DNA of 64,000 nt from Ferruginibacter lapsinanis (lineage in GTDB: Bacteria; Bacteroidota; Bacteroidia; Chitinophagales; Chitinophagaceae). Below are positions 8,522 to 20,033 of the stretch, piece after piece; the stretch's first letter is position 1, and each line of letters opens with the position of its first letter. The notes under the pieces were generated by a model. The model was given only the letters and a program-made list of their open reading frames with translations. It ran no database searches and was not told the origin of the DNA. The stretch spans positions 2,592,501 to 2,656,500 of the forward strand of contig NZ_CP086063.1 in the NCBI RefSeq assembly GCF_020783315.1, given 5' to 3'. A program made the translations under genes and the position numbers.

Positions 8522-10270
8522 ATGGAAACTCTTGAAATAAAAGAAAAAGAAAAAGCGACTGCATCTATTCAAAACATCAGTGGTTCGCAAGCTGTGTTAG
8601 AAGCATTGGTTGCAGAAAATGTGGATACCATTTTTGGATATCCCGGAGGTGCTATCATGCCTATATATGATTCATTGTATGATTACGCTGATAAATTGAA
8701 ACATATCCTCGTTCGTCACGAACAGGGGGGAATACACGCCGGACAAGGTTATGCCCGTTCATCAGGCAAGGTAGGTGTGGTGTTTGCAACAAGCGGACCG
8801 GGTGCAACTAACCTGGTAACTGGTTTGGCTGATGCTATGATCGATAGTACTCCGCTAGTATGTATCACCGGACAGGTGTTTGCACATTTGTTAGGTACAG
8901 ATGCTTTTCAGGAAGTGGATGTAATAAATATTACAACTCCGGTTACCAAATGGAACTATCAGGTGACTGATGCTACAGAAATCCCCGGGGTATTGGCAAA
9001 AGCTTTTTATATCGCGGCAACGGGTCGTCCGGGGCCGGTGTTGATCGATATTACAAAGAATGCACAGTTACAAAAATTCGATTACGAAGGATATAAAAAA
9101 TGTGATCACATTCGTAGCTATCGTCCAAAACCAATTGTACGTAAAAAGTATGTAGAGGAAGCTGCTAAGCTGATCAATGAAGCAAAAAGACCATTTGTAA
9201 TTTTCGGACAAGGTATCATACTAGGTAAAGCAGAAAAAGAATTTAAAGCTTTCATCGAAAAAGGAGGATTACCTGCTGCCTGGACAATATTAGGATTGAG
9301 TGCTTTGGAAACAGATCATCCTTTAAATGTAGGGATGTTAGGTATGCATGGTAATTATGGCCCGAATGTATTGACCAACGAATGTGATGTCTTGATAGCC
9401 GTTGGTATGCGTTTCGATGATCGTGTAACCGGCCGTTTAGATAAATATGCAAAACAAGCAAAAGTGATTCATTTGGATATTGATCCTGCAGAAATTGATA
9501 AGAATGTAAAAGCAACTGTTCCTGTTTGGGGCGATTGTAAAGAAACATTGCCGATGTTGACCAAATTGATCGAGAAAAAAAATCACAAAGATTGGATCAG
9601 TAAATTTCATGAACACATTCGCAAGGAAGCAGAAGTAGTCATTAAAGATGAACTGAATCCGACAGGAGAGGTGCTTACAATGGGAGAAGTAATAAAAGTA
9701 TTGAATGAGTTAACTGATGGGAATGCGATCATTGTAACCGATGTTGGTCAGCATCAAATGGTAACTTGTCGTTATGCAAAATTCAATCAGTCAAAAAGTA
9801 ATATTACTTCCGGTGGAGCAGGTACTATGGGGTTTGCTTTGCCTGCAGCAATTGGTGCAAAATACGGAGCGCCAGAACGTACAGTAGTAGCAATTATCGG
9901 TGATGGTGGTTTTCAAATGACCTTGCAGGAGCTGGGTACGATCATGCAATTTGACGTAGATGTTAAAATAATTATTCTGAACAATCAATTCCTTGGAATG
10001 GTACGTCAGTGGCAGCAACTATTCCATGAAAAAAGATATTCATTTGTCGATATCACCAGTCCTGATTATATACAATTAGCAAAAGCATATAAGATTGAGG
10101 GGCGTAGTATCTGCAAAAGAGAGCATCTTAAAAATGCATTGAATACCATGCTTACACATAAAGGTTCTTATTTGTTAGAGGTAATGGTCGGTAAAGAAAA
10201 CAATGTGTTCCCGATGGTGCCACAAGGCAGAGGGGTTGCTGAAATTATTTTAAGTAAAGAAGAATTGTAA
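8522..10270 (+). CDS. ilvB: Acetolactate synthase, large (catalytic) subunit
   Basis: The enzyme uses thiamine diphosphate to form acetolactate or acetohydroxybutyrate, the first shared step of valine, leucine and isoleucine synthesis. The 582 residues show three domains: an N-terminal TPP-PYR domain with FGYPGGAIMPIYD and the activating glutamate in RHEQGGIHAGQGYAR; a central FAD-type domain with GMLGMHGNYGPN; and a C-terminal TPP-PP domain with the GDG-to-NN motif, GDGGFQMTLQELGT to IIILNNQ. Length fits anabolic AHAS rather than the catabolic pH 6 enzyme, which has no small subunit. Here the small-subunit gene follows after 11 bp. Confidence 0.96.
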   Translation: METLEIKEKEKATASIQNISGSQAVLEALVAENVDTIFGYPGGAIMPIYDSLYDYADKLKHILVRHEQGGIHAGQGYARSSGKVGVVFATSGPGATNLVTGLADAMIDSTPLVCITGQVFAHLLGTDAFQEVDVINITTPVTKWNYQVTDATEIPGVLAKAFYIAATGRPGPVLIDITKNAQLQKFDYEGYKKCDHIRSYRPKPIVRKKYVEEAAKLINEAKRPFVIFGQGIILGKAEKEFKAFIEKGGLPAAWTILGLSALETDHPLNVGMLGMHGNYGPNVLTNECDVLIAVGMRFDDRVTGRLDKYAKQAKVIHLDIDPAEIDKNVKATVPVWGDCKETLPMLTKLIEKKNHKDWISKFHEHIRKEAEVVIKDELNPTGEVLTMGEVIKVLNELTDGNAIIVTDVGQHQMVTCRYAKFNQSKSNITSGGAGTMGFALPAAIGAKYGAPERTVVAIIGDGGFQMTLQELGTIMQFDVDVKIIILNNQFLGMVRQWQQLFHEKRYSFVDITSPDYIQLAKAYKIEGRSICKREHLKNALNTMLTHKGSYLLEVMVGKENNVFPMVPQGRGVAEIILSKEEL

Positions 10271-10281
10271 AAACGAATTTT

Positions 10282-10947
10282 ATGTCAAAAGAAAATAACG
10301 GTATCGAAAATCTGGATATTACTACACCTCCCGGCGGGCATGTAGTTGTTGACAAATCTGGTAAACTGGAATTTACAATTACAGTGTACACTGAAAATCA
10401 GGTAGGTCTATTGAGTCGTATTGCTATTATGTTTTCAAGAAGAAAAATAAATGTAGAAAGTTTAAATACATCTCCTTCTGAAATTGAGAACATACATCGT
10501 TTTACCATTGTGATCAATGAGTATGAAGATGTAGTACGTAAACTTTGCCGCCAGATAGAAAAGCAGGTAGAGGTATTGAAAGTCTATTATAATACAAACG
10601 ATGAATTGGTATGGCAGGAGGTTGCTTTGTATAAAGTGCCAACCGGTATTATCGCTGATATCGTAAAAGTAGAAAGATTGCTCAGGCAATTTGGAGCAAG
10701 AGTTATTGCTATCACGAAAGATTATACCATTTTTGAAACAACCGGGCATAGAGAAGAAACAGACAGGTTAATAAAAGTGTTTGGACAGTTCGGACTGATA
10801 GAGTTTGTAAGAAGTGCAAGAGTTGCTATTATAAAAGACAGTAGCGGTTTCCATGAAAAACTTCGTCAGTTTGAGGCCAGAGAACCAGGCGAAGATGTAA
10901 TAGAAAATGAATACCTGAATCAGCAAGATCATATTTTTACTATGTAA
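10282..10947 (+). CDS. ilvN: Acetolactate synthase, small (regulatory) subunit
   Basis: The 221-residue subunit has an N-terminal ACT domain, LEFTITVYTENQVGLLSRIA (about 30-49), which binds valine and mediates feedback inhibition in this family. It is followed by the ALS small-subunit C-terminal domain, with IADIVKVERLLRQFGARV. It is longer than the roughly 165-residue enteric IlvH, with about 25 extra residues before the ACT domain and an extended acidic tail ending in QQDHIFTM. It is translated just downstream of ilvB (11-bp gap), which suits stoichiometric assembly. The gene name could equally be written ilvH. Confidence 0.93.
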   Translation: MSKENNGIENLDITTPPGGHVVVDKSGKLEFTITVYTENQVGLLSRIAIMFSRRKINVESLNTSPSEIENIHRFTIVINEYEDVVRKLCRQIEKQVEVLKVYYNTNDELVWQEVALYKVPTGIIADIVKVERLLRQFGARVIAITKDYTIFETTGHREETDRLIKVFGQFGLIEFVRSARVAIIKDSSGFHEKLRQFEAREPGEDVIENEYLNQQDHIFTM

Positions 10948-11035
10948 AATGTTGATTCCCGGAAAAAAATGAAATAAAATTCGTGTAATAAAGCATATAA
11001 ATATTCATCTAACAAAAACAAAAAATAAAAAACAA

Positions 11036-12520
11036 ATGGCTAATTATTTTAACACATTACCGCTTAGAGAAAAACTAAATCAATTAGGTGTATGTGAATT
11101 TATGGACCGCAGCGAATTTGCGGATGGTGTAAATGTTCTAAAAGGTAAAAAAATTGTGATCGTAGGAGCAGGTGCTCAAGGTCTTAACCAAGGATTAAAT
11201 CTAAGAGATTCTGGATTGGATGTATCATATGCGCTTCGTGCAGATGCGATCGCTGAAAAAAGACAATCATGGAAAAACGCTTCTGAAAATGGATTTACTG
11301 TTGGAACTTACGAAGAGTTAATTCCTACTGCGGATTTAGTTAGCAATTTGACTCCGGATAAACAACACACTGCTGTAGTAAGTGCAGTAATGCCTTTGAT
11401 GAAAAAAGGTGCTACGCTTTCTTACTCTCATGGTTTTAATATAGTAGAAGAAGGAATGCAAATTCGTAAAGATATCACTGTGATCATGGTTGCTCCTAAA
11501 TGTCCGGGTTCTGAAGTAAGAGCAGAATATGTTAGAGGTTTTGGTGTACCTACATTGATCGCTGTGCATCCTGAAAATGATCCGGAAGGAAAAGGTTTAG
11601 CACAGGCAAAAGCATATGCAGTTGGAACAGGTGGTCACAGAGCGGGTGTATTGAAATCATCTTTTGTTGCGGAAGTAAAATCTGATCTGATGGGAGAACA
11701 AACTATTCTTTGCGGTTTGTTACAAACAGGTTCGATTCTTTCTTTTGATAAAATGATTGAGAAAGGAATTGACAAAGGGTATGCATCTAAGTTGGTACAA
11801 TATGGTGTTGAAGTAATTACTGAAGCTTTGAAACAAGGTGGTATTACCGGTATGATGGACAGATTGTCTAATCCTGCAAAAATTAAATGTTTTGAAATTT
11901 CTCAGGAATTAAAAGTGATCATGCGTCCATTATTCCAAAAGCACCAGGATGATATTATGAGCGGTGAATTCTCAAGAGTAATGATGGAAGATTGGGCTAA
12001 TGGAGATAAAAATTTATTAGCATGGAGAGCAGCAACAGGCGAAACCGCTTTTGAAAAAACGCCTGCAGGGGATATGAAAATTGCAGAGCAGGAATATTTT
12101 GATAACGCTTTATTAATGGTTGCTTTCATCAGAGCCGGTGTTGAACTGGCATTTGAAACAATGGTAGAAGCCGGTATCAAACCTGAATCAGCTTACTATG
12201 AATCATTGCACGAAACACCATTGATCGCTAACACCATTGCACGTAAAAAATTATTCGAAATGAATCGTGTGATTTCTGATACTGCTGAGTATGGTTGTTA
12301 TTTATTCGATCATGCATGTAAGCCATTGTTAGCTGATTTTATGAAAACCGTAGATACAGATATCATCGGTAAAAATTTCAATGCCGGTAAAGATGGCGGA
12401 GTAGATAACAGAGAATTGGTTATTGTAAATAAAGAGATTCGTCAACATCCAATTGAATCAATTGGTGCCGTATTGCGTCAGGCTATGACGGATATGAAGA
12501 CGATCGCTACGAATGCATAA
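11036..12520 (+). CDS. ilvC: Ketol-acid reductoisomerase, class II
   Basis: IlvC isomerises and reduces acetolactate or acetohydroxybutyrate to the dihydroxy acids using NAD(P)H and magnesium. At 494 residues it belongs to the long class II group, like the enteric enzyme, in which the knotted C-terminal domain is duplicated. The Rossmann motif [16 protein letters not shown] lies near residue 40. The cofactor loop reads [17 protein letters not shown], with Arg and Ser-type contacts that usually favour NADPH. Metal ligands fall in [10 protein letters not shown] (about 218-227) and the duplicated AxxE-type stretches [19 protein letters not shown] (about 363-381). An 88-bp spacer without a terminator precedes it, so it remains in the operon. 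Confidence 0.96.
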   Translation: MANYFNTLPLREKLNQLGVCEFMDRSEFADGVNVLKGKKIVIVGAGAQGLNQGLNLRDSGLDVSYALRADAIAEKRQSWKNASENGFTVGTYEELIPTADLVSNLTPDKQHTAVVSAVMPLMKKGATLSYSHGFNIVEEGMQIRKDITVIMVAPKCPGSEVRAEYVRGFGVPTLIAVHPENDPEGKGLAQAKAYAVGTGGHRAGVLKSSFVAEVKSDLMGEQTILCGLLQTGSILSFDKMIEKGIDKGYASKLVQYGVEVITEALKQGGITGMMDRLSNPAKIKCFEISQELKVIMRPLFQKHQDDIMSGEFSRVMMEDWANGDKNLLAWRAATGETAFEKTPAGDMKIAEQEYFDNALLMVAFIRAGVELAFETMVEAGIKPESAYYESLHETPLIANTIARKKLFEMNRVISDTAEYGCYLFDHACKPLLADFMKTVDTDIIGKNFNAGKDGGVDNRELVIVNKEIRQHPIESIGAVLRQAMTDMKTIATNA

Positions 12521-12532
12521 AATCGTTGTATA

Positions 12533-12591
12533 CGTTTAATGGTTTAACGTTTAACGGTTCCCTAACCTTAAAAGATATAAACCATTAAACG
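12533..12591. repeat. Long inverted repeat in the ilvC-ilvA spacer
   Basis: A perfect 14-bp inverted repeat, CGTTTAATGGTTTA (12533-12546) and TAAACCATTAAACG (12578-12591), encloses a smaller stem GGTT-CCCT-AACC. The left half also contains GTTTAACGTTTAACG, shared with the leuB-ilvD spacer. The transcript could fold into a two-tier hairpin before ilvA. No U-run follows, so it is more likely an mRNA stability or processing structure, or an interspersed repeat, than a terminator. Confidence 0.55.
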
Positions 12592-12607
12592 TTCTAACGT
12601 TAAACGA

Positions 12608-13861
12608 ATGAGTACTACTACAAATAATATCGGGCTTGACTTCTCTGCAGCAATGCAGCGATTAAAGGATATTGTAGTAAGAACTCCATTGCAACTCAAT
12701 CAGAATCTTTCTAAAAGGTATAATTGTAATGTTTACCTGAAAAGAGAAGATCTCCAGGTTGTACGCTCTTATAAATTACGGGGTGCGTATAATATGATGA
12801 GCACATTGCCTACTGAACAATTGCAAAAAGGGGTGGTGTGTGCCAGTGCAGGAAATCATGCACAGGGTTTTGCATTTAGTTGTAAAAAATTAAATGTCAG
12901 GGGAGTGATCTTTATGCCGGTTACAACTCCCAATCAAAAGATCCATCAAACAAAAATGTTTGGTGAGAATAATATTGAGATCAAACTGGTTGGAGACACT
13001 TACGATGATTGTGCCTCAGCTGCAAAGAAATATACACACGAGCATCATATGACCTTTGTATCAGCTTTTGATGATTACAAGATCATAGAAGGACAAGGTA
13101 CAGTTGCTGTTGAAATTCTGGAAGACCTCAAGGATATCGATTATTTGTTTGTACCGATAGGCGGTGGCGGATTAAGCGCAGGAATGGGAGTTTATTTTAA
13201 GTCCGTTTCTCCTAAAACAAAAATAATTGGTGTTGAACCCTCCGGTGCTCCCGGAATGTACGAGTCTATAAAAGCCGGTCATCCTGTAACACTCACAACG
13301 ATGGATCGTTTTGTAGATGGAGCGGCAGTTAAAAGGGTAGGAGATATTCCTTATAATATATGTAAGCATGTGGTGGATGAAGTGCACCTGGTTCCTGAAG
13401 GTAAAGTATGTACCACTATTTTAAAGTTGTACAATGAAGATGCAATTGTGGCCGAACCCGCCGGAGTATTATCAATTGCAGTGCTGGATGATTTTGCAGA
13501 GCAAATAAAGGGGAAGAATGTTGTATGTGTGCTAAGCGGCGGAAATAATGATATAGACCGCATGCAGGAGATTAAGGAACGATCCTTGCAATACGAAGGA
13601 TTAAAACGTTATTTCCTGATTCGGTTTGCTCAAAGGCCCGGAGCATTAAAACAATTTGTGAATGACGTACTTGGGCCGGATGATGATATTACAAGATTTG
13701 AATATATACAAAAGCATAATAAAGAAACAGGACCGGCTTTGGTAGGATTAGAATTAAAGGAAAAAGAGCATTATGAAGAATTGATTCATAATCTAAATAA
13801 ATATCTGATAAATTATACCGAATTAAAGAGCGATGACATCGTTTTCGATCATTTAGTGTAG
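12608..13861 (+). CDS. ilvA: Threonine dehydratase (deaminase), biosynthetic
   Basis: IlvA converts threonine to 2-ketobutyrate with pyridoxal phosphate, the entry to isoleucine synthesis. The catalytic lysine is in RSYKLRGAYN (about 55), the PLP phosphate loop is GGGGLSAG (about 187), and CVLSGGNND near 313 closes the fold. At 417 residues it is the shorter type, with one C-terminal ACT-like regulatory domain starting near RYFLIRFAQRPGALKQF (about 333). The 514-residue enteric protein has two. The regulatory domain and the position in the ilv block make this the biosynthetic rather than the catabolic enzyme. Confidence 0.94.
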   Translation: MSTTTNNIGLDFSAAMQRLKDIVVRTPLQLNQNLSKRYNCNVYLKREDLQVVRSYKLRGAYNMMSTLPTEQLQKGVVCASAGNHAQGFAFSCKKLNVRGVIFMPVTTPNQKIHQTKMFGENNIEIKLVGDTYDDCASAAKKYTHEHHMTFVSAFDDYKIIEGQGTVAVEILEDLKDIDYLFVPIGGGGLSAGMGVYFKSVSPKTKIIGVEPSGAPGMYESIKAGHPVTLTTMDRFVDGAAVKRVGDIPYNICKHVVDEVHLVPEGKVCTTILKLYNEDAIVAEPAGVLSIAVLDDFAEQIKGKNVVCVLSGGNNDIDRMQEIKERSLQYEGLKRYFLIRFAQRPGALKQFVNDVLGPDDDITRFEYIQKHNKETGPALVGLELKEKEHYEELIHNLNKYLINYTELKSDDIVFDHLV

Positions 13862-13902
13862 TTATTTATGATACAAATCAATAAATTTTAACAATTTTTA
13901 AG

Positions 13903-13910
13903 TAAATTCG
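13903..13910 (+). promoter_or_regulatory. Possible internal promoter before gltB (TAAATTCG)
   Basis: TAAATTCG is one base from the Bacteroidota TAnnTTTG box and sits 53 nt before the gltB ATG, in a 102-bp AT-rich spacer. A small GCAGC...GCTGC stem follows. An internal promoter would allow gltBD to be expressed apart from the ilv genes. This is a weak call. Confidence 0.3.
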
Positions 13911-13963
13911 CAGCTAACGATTGCTGCCGTAAAAAAAGATTAACCTAATACTTTTATATACTT

Positions 13964-16900
13964 ATGGCAAACAGTACTGGTTTATATTTACCCCAGTTAG
14001 AACATGATTCATGTGGTATCGGATTTGTAGCAAATATTAAAGGCAATAAATCTCACCAGAACATTTCGGATGCGTTAACCATATTAGAAAATATGGAGCA
14101 TAGAGGTGCAACCGGAAGTGAAAAGAATTCCGGCGATGGCGCAGGTATCTTTATACAGATCCCTCACGAATTCTTCTTTGATGAATGCGTAAAATTAGGC
14201 GTTCATCTTCCTGCATTTGGCAAATATGGAGTTGGTGTTGTATTTTTTCCCAAAGAGATCAAACTTAGAGAAGAGTGCCGTGAAATTTTTGCCAGAGCTG
14301 CTGAGAAATTAGGGCTTGAGATATTATGCTACAGAAGTGTTCCGGTAAATACAACCGATATCGGTCCAACAGCGTTGTCTGTAGAACCGGTAATGGAGCA
14401 TGTATTCATCGCTTGTCCGGATCATATTCAAAATACGGATGAATTTGAGCGTAAACTCTTTGTATTACGTAACTATGCAAGCCATACTATCAGTAATACT
14501 GTTCGTAAAGATGCCATTGGTTTCTACATAGCCTCTTTATCAAGCAAAACAGTTGTATATAAAGGACAATTAAGAAGTATACAGGTTCGTAATTATTTTA
14601 CAGATCTTACTAATAAAAGAGTTGTATCAGCATTTGGTTTAGTACACTCACGTTTTGCTACCAATACATTCCCTTCATGGAAATTGGCGCAACCATTCAG
14701 GTATATTGCTCATAACGGGGAGATCAATACATTACAAGGAAATCTTAACTGGTTAAAGGCTGGCGAAAATAGTTATGAATCTCCTCTTTTTACTAAAGAA
14801 GAGATGGAAATGCTTACACCTATCACTGTTCCCGATCAGTCAGATTCTGCCTGTTTGGATAACATGATAGAAATGCTGGTACTTTCAGGTAGATCTGTTC
14901 CCCATGTAATGATGATGTTGATCCCTGAAGCATGGGATGGTGATGATAAAATGGATCCGGTTAAAAAAGCCTTCTACGAATATCATGCTTCTATCATGGA
15001 ACCATGGGATGGCCCGGCTTCTATTTCATTTACCGATGGTAAAATTATTGGAGCAACATTAGACAGAAACGGACTACGTCCTTCAAGATATTGTGTTACA
15101 CATGATGACAGAGTTATTATGGCTTCTGAGTCTGGCGCATTGATCATCGATCCTAAATTAGTGAAAGAAAACGGAAGGCTGCAACCGGGTAAAATGTTTG
15201 TGGTTGATATGGAGCAAGGACGTATCATCAGTGACGAAGAAGTTAAGCATACTATCTGTTCACAAAAACCTTATGGGGATTGGTTGAATAAATACAAAAT
15301 TCGTTTAGAAGAATTGCCTGAACCAAGAGTAATGTTCACTCATCTGGAACATGATCAGATCTTCAAATATCAAAAAGCATTTGGTTATTCTACCGAAGAT
15401 CTGGATACTATCATTGCTCCAATGGCATTGGATGGTAAAGAGCCGATCGGTTCAATGGGTACAGATACGCCTTTGGCCATCTTAAGCGATCAGCCTCAAC
15501 ATTTAAGTTCATATTTCAAACAATTATTTGCCCAGGTTACTAACCCTCCGATAGATCCTATCAGAGAAAGACTGGTAATGTCTCTGGCAACTTTTGTTGG
15601 TAATAATGGAAATGTATTGGTAGAAGATCCATTAAGCTGTCATACAGTAGCATTAAAACATCCTGTTCTGTCTAATCATGAATTAGAAAAGATCAGGAGT
15701 ATTGATACCGGTATCTTTCAGGCAAAAACATTACAAATATATTATAGAGCAGATGGCAAACCCGATTCAATGAAAAAAGCATTGGATAGAATTTGTCGTT
15801 ATGCAGTAGATGCAGCGCAGGATGGTTTTGAAGTATTGATTTTGACCGACAGGTCGATCGATTCAGATCATGCTCCTATCCCGTCATTGTTAGCAACAGC
15901 AGCCATTCATCATCACCTTATCCGTAAAGGATTGCGTGGAAGTGTTGGTTTAGTGGTAGAAGCCGGTGATGTTTGGGAAGTACACCACTTCGCTTGTTTG
16001 TTAGCGTTTGGTGCAACTGCTATCAATCCATATTTGGCATTATCCAGCATACGTGATATGAAACTATCTGGTAAATTGGATACAGATCTGGATGTAGAAC
16101 AACTTAAAAAGAATTATACCAAGGCCGTTAAAGATGGTTTGTTGAAAGTGTTCTCAAAAATGGGAATTTCAACATTACAATCTTATCAGGGAGCACAGAT
16201 ATTTGAAATTATCGGTTTAAATAAAACGGTAGTTGATAAATATTTCACCGGTGCGGTATCTCGTATCGAAGGTATGGGGCTGGATGAAATTGCTAAAGAG
16301 AATTTAGCGAAGCATCAATATGCATACAGTAGAAAAGAGGTGCCTGTAGACAGGTTATCTGTAGGTGGTGTGTATCAATGGAAACGTAAAGGTGAATTCC
16401 ATTTATTCAATCCGCAAACCATTCACTTACTGCAATATTCTACAAGAACGGATGATTACAATACGTTCAAAAAATATTCGAAACTTGTAAACGATCAAAG
16501 CGAAAAGGCTTGTACGTTGAGAGGCTTGTTTGAATTCAATCCAAATCGTAAATCTATTTCAATTGATGAAGTAGAACCTGCAGAAAATATCTATAAGCGT
16601 TTTGCCACAGGTGCAATGAGTTTTGGCTCTATCTCTCATGAAGCACATAGTACATTAGCTATTGCAATGAATCGCTTAGGCGGTAAAAGTAATACGGGAG
16701 AAGGAGGAGAAGATGAAATGCGTTATACGCCATTACCTAATGGTGATAGTATGCGTAGTGCGATCAAACAGGTGGCTTCTGCAAGATTTGGTGTGACGAG
16801 TTACTACCTTACTGAAGCAGACGAATTGCAAATTAAAATGGCACAAGGCGCTAAGCCGGGTGAAGGAGGACAATTACCTGGTCATAAAGTTGATGACTGG

Positions 16901-18475
16901 ATCGGTAAAACCCGTCACTCTACACCGGGTGTGGGGTTAATTTCTCCACCACCGCACCATGATATTTATTCTATTGAAGATCTGGCTCAGTTAATATTCG
17001 ATTTAAAAAATGCTAACCGAGCTGCAAGAATAAATGTGAAACTGGTTTCTAAAGCCGGCGTAGGTACTATTGCTGCAGGTGTTACAAAAGCTAAAGCAGA
17101 TGTAGTGTTGATCTCTGGTTTTGATGGTGGAACAGGAGCGTCTCCGGTTAGTTCTATCAAACATGCTGGGTTACCTTGGGAACTTGGTTTGGCAGAAGCA
17201 CAACAAACATTAGTAAGAAATAAATTACGCAGCAGGGTTGTATTACAAACCGATGGTCAATTGAAGACCGGTAGAGATATTGCGATCGCAACTTTATTAG
17301 GTGCTGAAGAGTGGGGTGTGGCAACAGCTGCATTGGTTACCGAAGGTTGTATCATGATGCGTAAATGTCATTTGAATACATGTCCGGTTGGCGTGGCTAC
17401 ACAAGATCCTGAATTACGTAAACGTTTTACCGGTAATGCAGATCATGTGGTAAATCTTTTTAAATTCTTAACACAGGAATTAAGAGAGATAATGGCAGAA
17501 CTTGGTTTCAGAACGATCAATGAAATGGTTGGACAGGCTGATTGCTTAAAAGCAAAAGATGATATCAAGCATTGGAAATACAGTAAACTGGATCTTTCTC
17601 CAATATTATACAAAGAACCCTCATTACCACATGTAGGTTTATACAACAGTGAGATTCAGGATCATGAATTGACTGAAGTACTAGATTGGAAATTATTGGC
17701 AGCTGCTAAACCTGCTCTGGAGAAAGGAGAAAAAGTATCAGCATCATTCCCTATCATAAATTTAGATCGTACGGTTGGAACTATCTTATCTAACGAAATA
17801 TCTAAAAAATATAAAGGCGAGGGATTACCTGATGATACCATCCACTTTAAGTTTACAGGTATAGCCGGACAAAGCTTTGGTGCATTTAATGCAAAAGGAC
17901 TGACACTAGAATTAGAAGGTGGAGCAAACGATTATTTTGGTAAAGGTTTAAGTGGAGCAAGATTGATCGTATATCCTAATACAAAAGCAACTTTTGTTCC
18001 TGAAGATAATATCATCATTGGTAACGTTGCTTTTTATGGGGCTACATCCGGAGAGGCCTATATCAGAGGTAAAGGAGGAGAAAGGTTTGCTGTACGTAAC
18101 TCAGGTGTAAGAGCGGTTGTAGAAGGTGTAGGAGATCACGGTTGCGAATATATGACAGGAGGAACGATCGTTATTCTTGGAGATACAGGAAGAAACTTTG
18201 CAGCTGGTATGAGCGGTGGTATTGCATATATATATGATGTAAAAGGAAATTTTGCTGAACAATGTAATCAGGAGATGGTTGATCTTGATCCGGTAGGAGA
18301 TGATGATAAAGCAGATCTATTGCAATTGATCACTAATCATTATCAAAACACAAAGAGTACAGTGGCCAAATTCGTAATTGATGATTTTGAAAATCAGGTG
18401 AAGAATTTTGTAAAAGTATTCCCTACAGATTACAAAAAAGTGTTGCAAAACAAAAGTGCTAAAGTGAAAGCATAA
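13964..18475 (+). CDS. gltB: Glutamate synthase, large subunit
   Basis: GltB transfers the amide of glutamine to 2-oxoglutarate, yielding two glutamates, with FMN and a 3Fe-4S cluster. The 1503 residues show, in order: a class II glutamine amidotransferase domain whose nucleophile is Cys17 in [16 protein letters not shown] (the first 16 residues are the expected cleaved propeptide); a central domain; and the FMN-binding synthase domain with [23 protein letters not shown] and the cluster cysteines in [15 protein letters not shown]. The C-terminal GXGXG helix carries [19 protein letters not shown]. The length is normal for the bacterial alpha subunit. Glutamate made here is the amino donor for the final branched-chain transamination, which explains its place after ilvA. 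Confidence 0.97.
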   Translation: MANSTGLYLPQLEHDSCGIGFVANIKGNKSHQNISDALTILENMEHRGATGSEKNSGDGAGIFIQIPHEFFFDECVKLGVHLPAFGKYGVGVVFFPKEIKLREECREIFARAAEKLGLEILCYRSVPVNTTDIGPTALSVEPVMEHVFIACPDHIQNTDEFERKLFVLRNYASHTISNTVRKDAIGFYIASLSSKTVVYKGQLRSIQVRNYFTDLTNKRVVSAFGLVHSRFATNTFPSWKLAQPFRYIAHNGEINTLQGNLNWLKAGENSYESPLFTKEEMEMLTPITVPDQSDSACLDNMIEMLVLSGRSVPHVMMMLIPEAWDGDDKMDPVKKAFYEYHASIMEPWDGPASISFTDGKIIGATLDRNGLRPSRYCVTHDDRVIMASESGALIIDPKLVKENGRLQPGKMFVVDMEQGRIISDEEVKHTICSQKPYGDWLNKYKIRLEELPEPRVMFTHLEHDQIFKYQKAFGYSTEDLDTIIAPMALDGKEPIGSMGTDTPLAILSDQPQHLSSYFKQLFAQVTNPPIDPIRERLVMSLATFVGNNGNVLVEDPLSCHTVALKHPVLSNHELEKIRSIDTGIFQAKTLQIYYRADGKPDSMKKALDRICRYAVDAAQDGFEVLILTDRSIDSDHAPIPSLLATAAIHHHLIRKGLRGSVGLVVEAGDVWEVHHFACLLAFGATAINPYLALSSIRDMKLSGKLDTDLDVEQLKKNYTKAVKDGLLKVFSKMGISTLQSYQGAQIFEIIGLNKTVVDKYFTGAVSRIEGMGLDEIAKENLAKHQYAYSRKEVPVDRLSVGGVYQWKRKGEFHLFNPQTIHLLQYSTRTDDYNTFKKYSKLVNDQSEKACTLRGLFEFNPNRKSISIDEVEPAENIYKRFATGAMSFGSISHEAHSTLAIAMNRLGGKSNTGEGGEDEMRYTPLPNGDSMRSAIKQVASARFGVTSYYLTEADELQIKMAQGAKPGEGGQLPGHKVDDWIGKTRHSTPGVGLISPPPHHDIYSIEDLAQLIFDLKNANRAARINVKLVSKAGVGTIAAGVTKAKADVVLISGFDGGTGASPVSSIKHAGLPWELGLAEAQQTLVRNKLRSRVVLQTDGQLKTGRDIAIATLLGAEEWGVATAALVTEGCIMMRKCHLNTCPVGVATQDPELRKRFTGNADHVVNLFKFLTQELREIMAELGFRTINEMVGQADCLKAKDDIKHWKYSKLDLSPILYKEPSLPHVGLYNSEIQDHELTEVLDWKLLAAAKPALEKGEKVSASFPIINLDRTVGTILSNEISKKYKGEGLPDDTIHFKFTGIAGQSFGAFNAKGLTLELEGGANDYFGKGLSGARLIVYPNTKATFVPEDNIIIGNVAFYGATSGEAYIRGKGGERFAVRNSGVRAVVEGVGDHGCEYMTGGTIVILGDTGRNFAAGMSGGIAYIYDVKGNFAEQCNQEMVDLDPVGDDDKADLLQLITNHYQNTKSTVAKFVIDDFENQVKNFVKVFPTDYKKVLQNKSAKVKA

Positions 18476-18557
18476 TAAGAGAAAAAATCTAGAATACAGA
18501 AGATCGAATATAGGATTCGGAATTTTTAATTTTTAATTTTTATTTTTTAATTCAACA

Positions 18558-20033
18558 ATGGGTAAACCAACGGGTTTTTTAGAATTTACGAGAGAATTAC
18601 CGGCAAAGCGTCCGGCAGCGGAAAGAGTAAATGACTATAAAGAATTTATAGAAAGATTTCCTGATGATAAGCTGAACCAGCAATCGGGCAGATGCATGAA
18701 CTGTGGTATTCCATTTTGTCATAGTGGTTGCCCATTAGGTAATGTTATCCCTGAGTTCAATGATGCTGTATATCGTAAAAGCTGGCAGGAAGCGTATGAA
18801 ATATTATCTTCTACAAATAATTTCCCTGAATTCACCGGCAGAATATGCCCGGCACCTTGCGAAACAGCTTGTGTGTTAGGGATCAATCAGCCTGCTATTA
18901 CTATTGAAGAAATAGAAAGACATATCATAGAAATTGCTTTTGAAAAAGGGTATGTACAACCGCAAAAACAAATTTCCAGAACAGGAAAAAGAATTGCGGT
19001 AGTAGGAAGTGGTCCGGCAGGTTTAGCAGCAGCGGCACAATTGAATGCTGCCGGCCATTTAGTAACTGTATTCGAAAGAGACGATGCTCCCGGAGGTTTA
19101 TTACGTTATGGCATACCAGATTTTAAATTGGAAAAATGGGTAATTGACAGACGTGTAAAATTAATGGAAGAAGAAGGTGTTATTTTCAGAAATAATACCA
19201 ACGTAGGAGTAGATATATCAGTAAATGATCTTTTGAGAGAATATCAGGCGATCGTTTTGGCCGGAGGATCAACTATTCCACGAAATTTGCCGATACCTGG
19301 CAGAGAATTGAAAGGCATTTATTTCGCAATGGACTTTTTGAAACAACAAAATAAAAGAGTAGCCGGAAGAAAGGTTAATGGAGAAGATATTGTTGTAACT
19401 GGTAAAAATGTAGTTGTGATTGGTGGCGGAGATACTGGTAGTGATTGTGTTGGTACGTCTAACCGTCAAAAAGCTGCAAGTATTACTCAGTTTGAATTAT
19501 TACCTAAGCCACCTGCGGAAAGAAATATACAAATGCCTTGGCCCACTTATCCAATGGTATTGAAAACAACTTCATCGCATGAAGAGGGGTGCGAAAGGAA
19601 ATGGGCTGTTGCTACAAAAGAATTCATCGGTGACGGTAAGGGTAATTTAAAAGCACTTAAACTGGTAGATTTGGAATGGAAAATTGTGGATGGTAAACCA
19701 GCCAGCTTTGTAGAGATCGCCGGTTCAGAAAGAGAGATTCCTTGTGAATACGCTTTCCTTGCAATGGGCTTTGTGCATCCTCAGCATGAGGGAGTGGTAA
19801 ATCAGCTGGATGTTGAATTGGATGAAAGAGGGAACGTAAAAGCCACCGAAAAGAATTATCAGACTAATATAAATAAAGTATTTGCTGCAGGGGATGTAAG
19901 GAGAGGGCAGTCTTTGGTAGTGTGGGCTATAAAAGAAGGAAGAGATTGTGCTCAAAAGGTAGACGAATTTTTAATGGGGCAATCATTATTAGAAACTGCA
20001 GATGGAGATGCCATTGCACGATACCTTAGGTAA
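18558..20033 (+). CDS. gltD: Glutamate synthase, small subunit
   Basis: GltD takes electrons from NADPH through FAD and 4Fe-4S clusters and delivers them to GltB. The 491-residue sequence has the N-terminal cysteine motifs CMNCGIPFCHSGCPLGN (about 47) and CPAPCETACVLGI (about 97). The FAD Rossmann motif IAVVGSGPAGLAAA (about 145) comes next, then a second Rossmann motif VVVIGGGDTGSDCVG (about 285) for NADPH. AAGDVRRGQSLVVWAI (about 447) closes the FAD site. The 82-bp spacer after gltB is a low-complexity TTTTTAA run, and a strong terminator follows the stop, ending the operon. Confidence 0.97.
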   Translation: MGKPTGFLEFTRELPAKRPAAERVNDYKEFIERFPDDKLNQQSGRCMNCGIPFCHSGCPLGNVIPEFNDAVYRKSWQEAYEILSSTNNFPEFTGRICPAPCETACVLGINQPAITIEEIERHIIEIAFEKGYVQPQKQISRTGKRIAVVGSGPAGLAAAAQLNAAGHLVTVFERDDAPGGLLRYGIPDFKLEKWVIDRRVKLMEEEGVIFRNNTNVGVDISVNDLLREYQAIVLAGGSTIPRNLPIPGRELKGIYFAMDFLKQQNKRVAGRKVNGEDIVVTGKNVVVIGGGDTGSDCVGTSNRQKAASITQFELLPKPPAERNIQMPWPTYPMVLKTTSSHEEGCERKWAVATKEFIGDGKGNLKALKLVDLEWKIVDGKPASFVEIAGSEREIPCEYAFLAMGFVHPQHEGVVNQLDVELDERGNVKATEKNYQTNINKVFAAGDVRRGQSLVVWAIKEGRDCAQKVDEFLMGQSLLETADGDAIARYLR

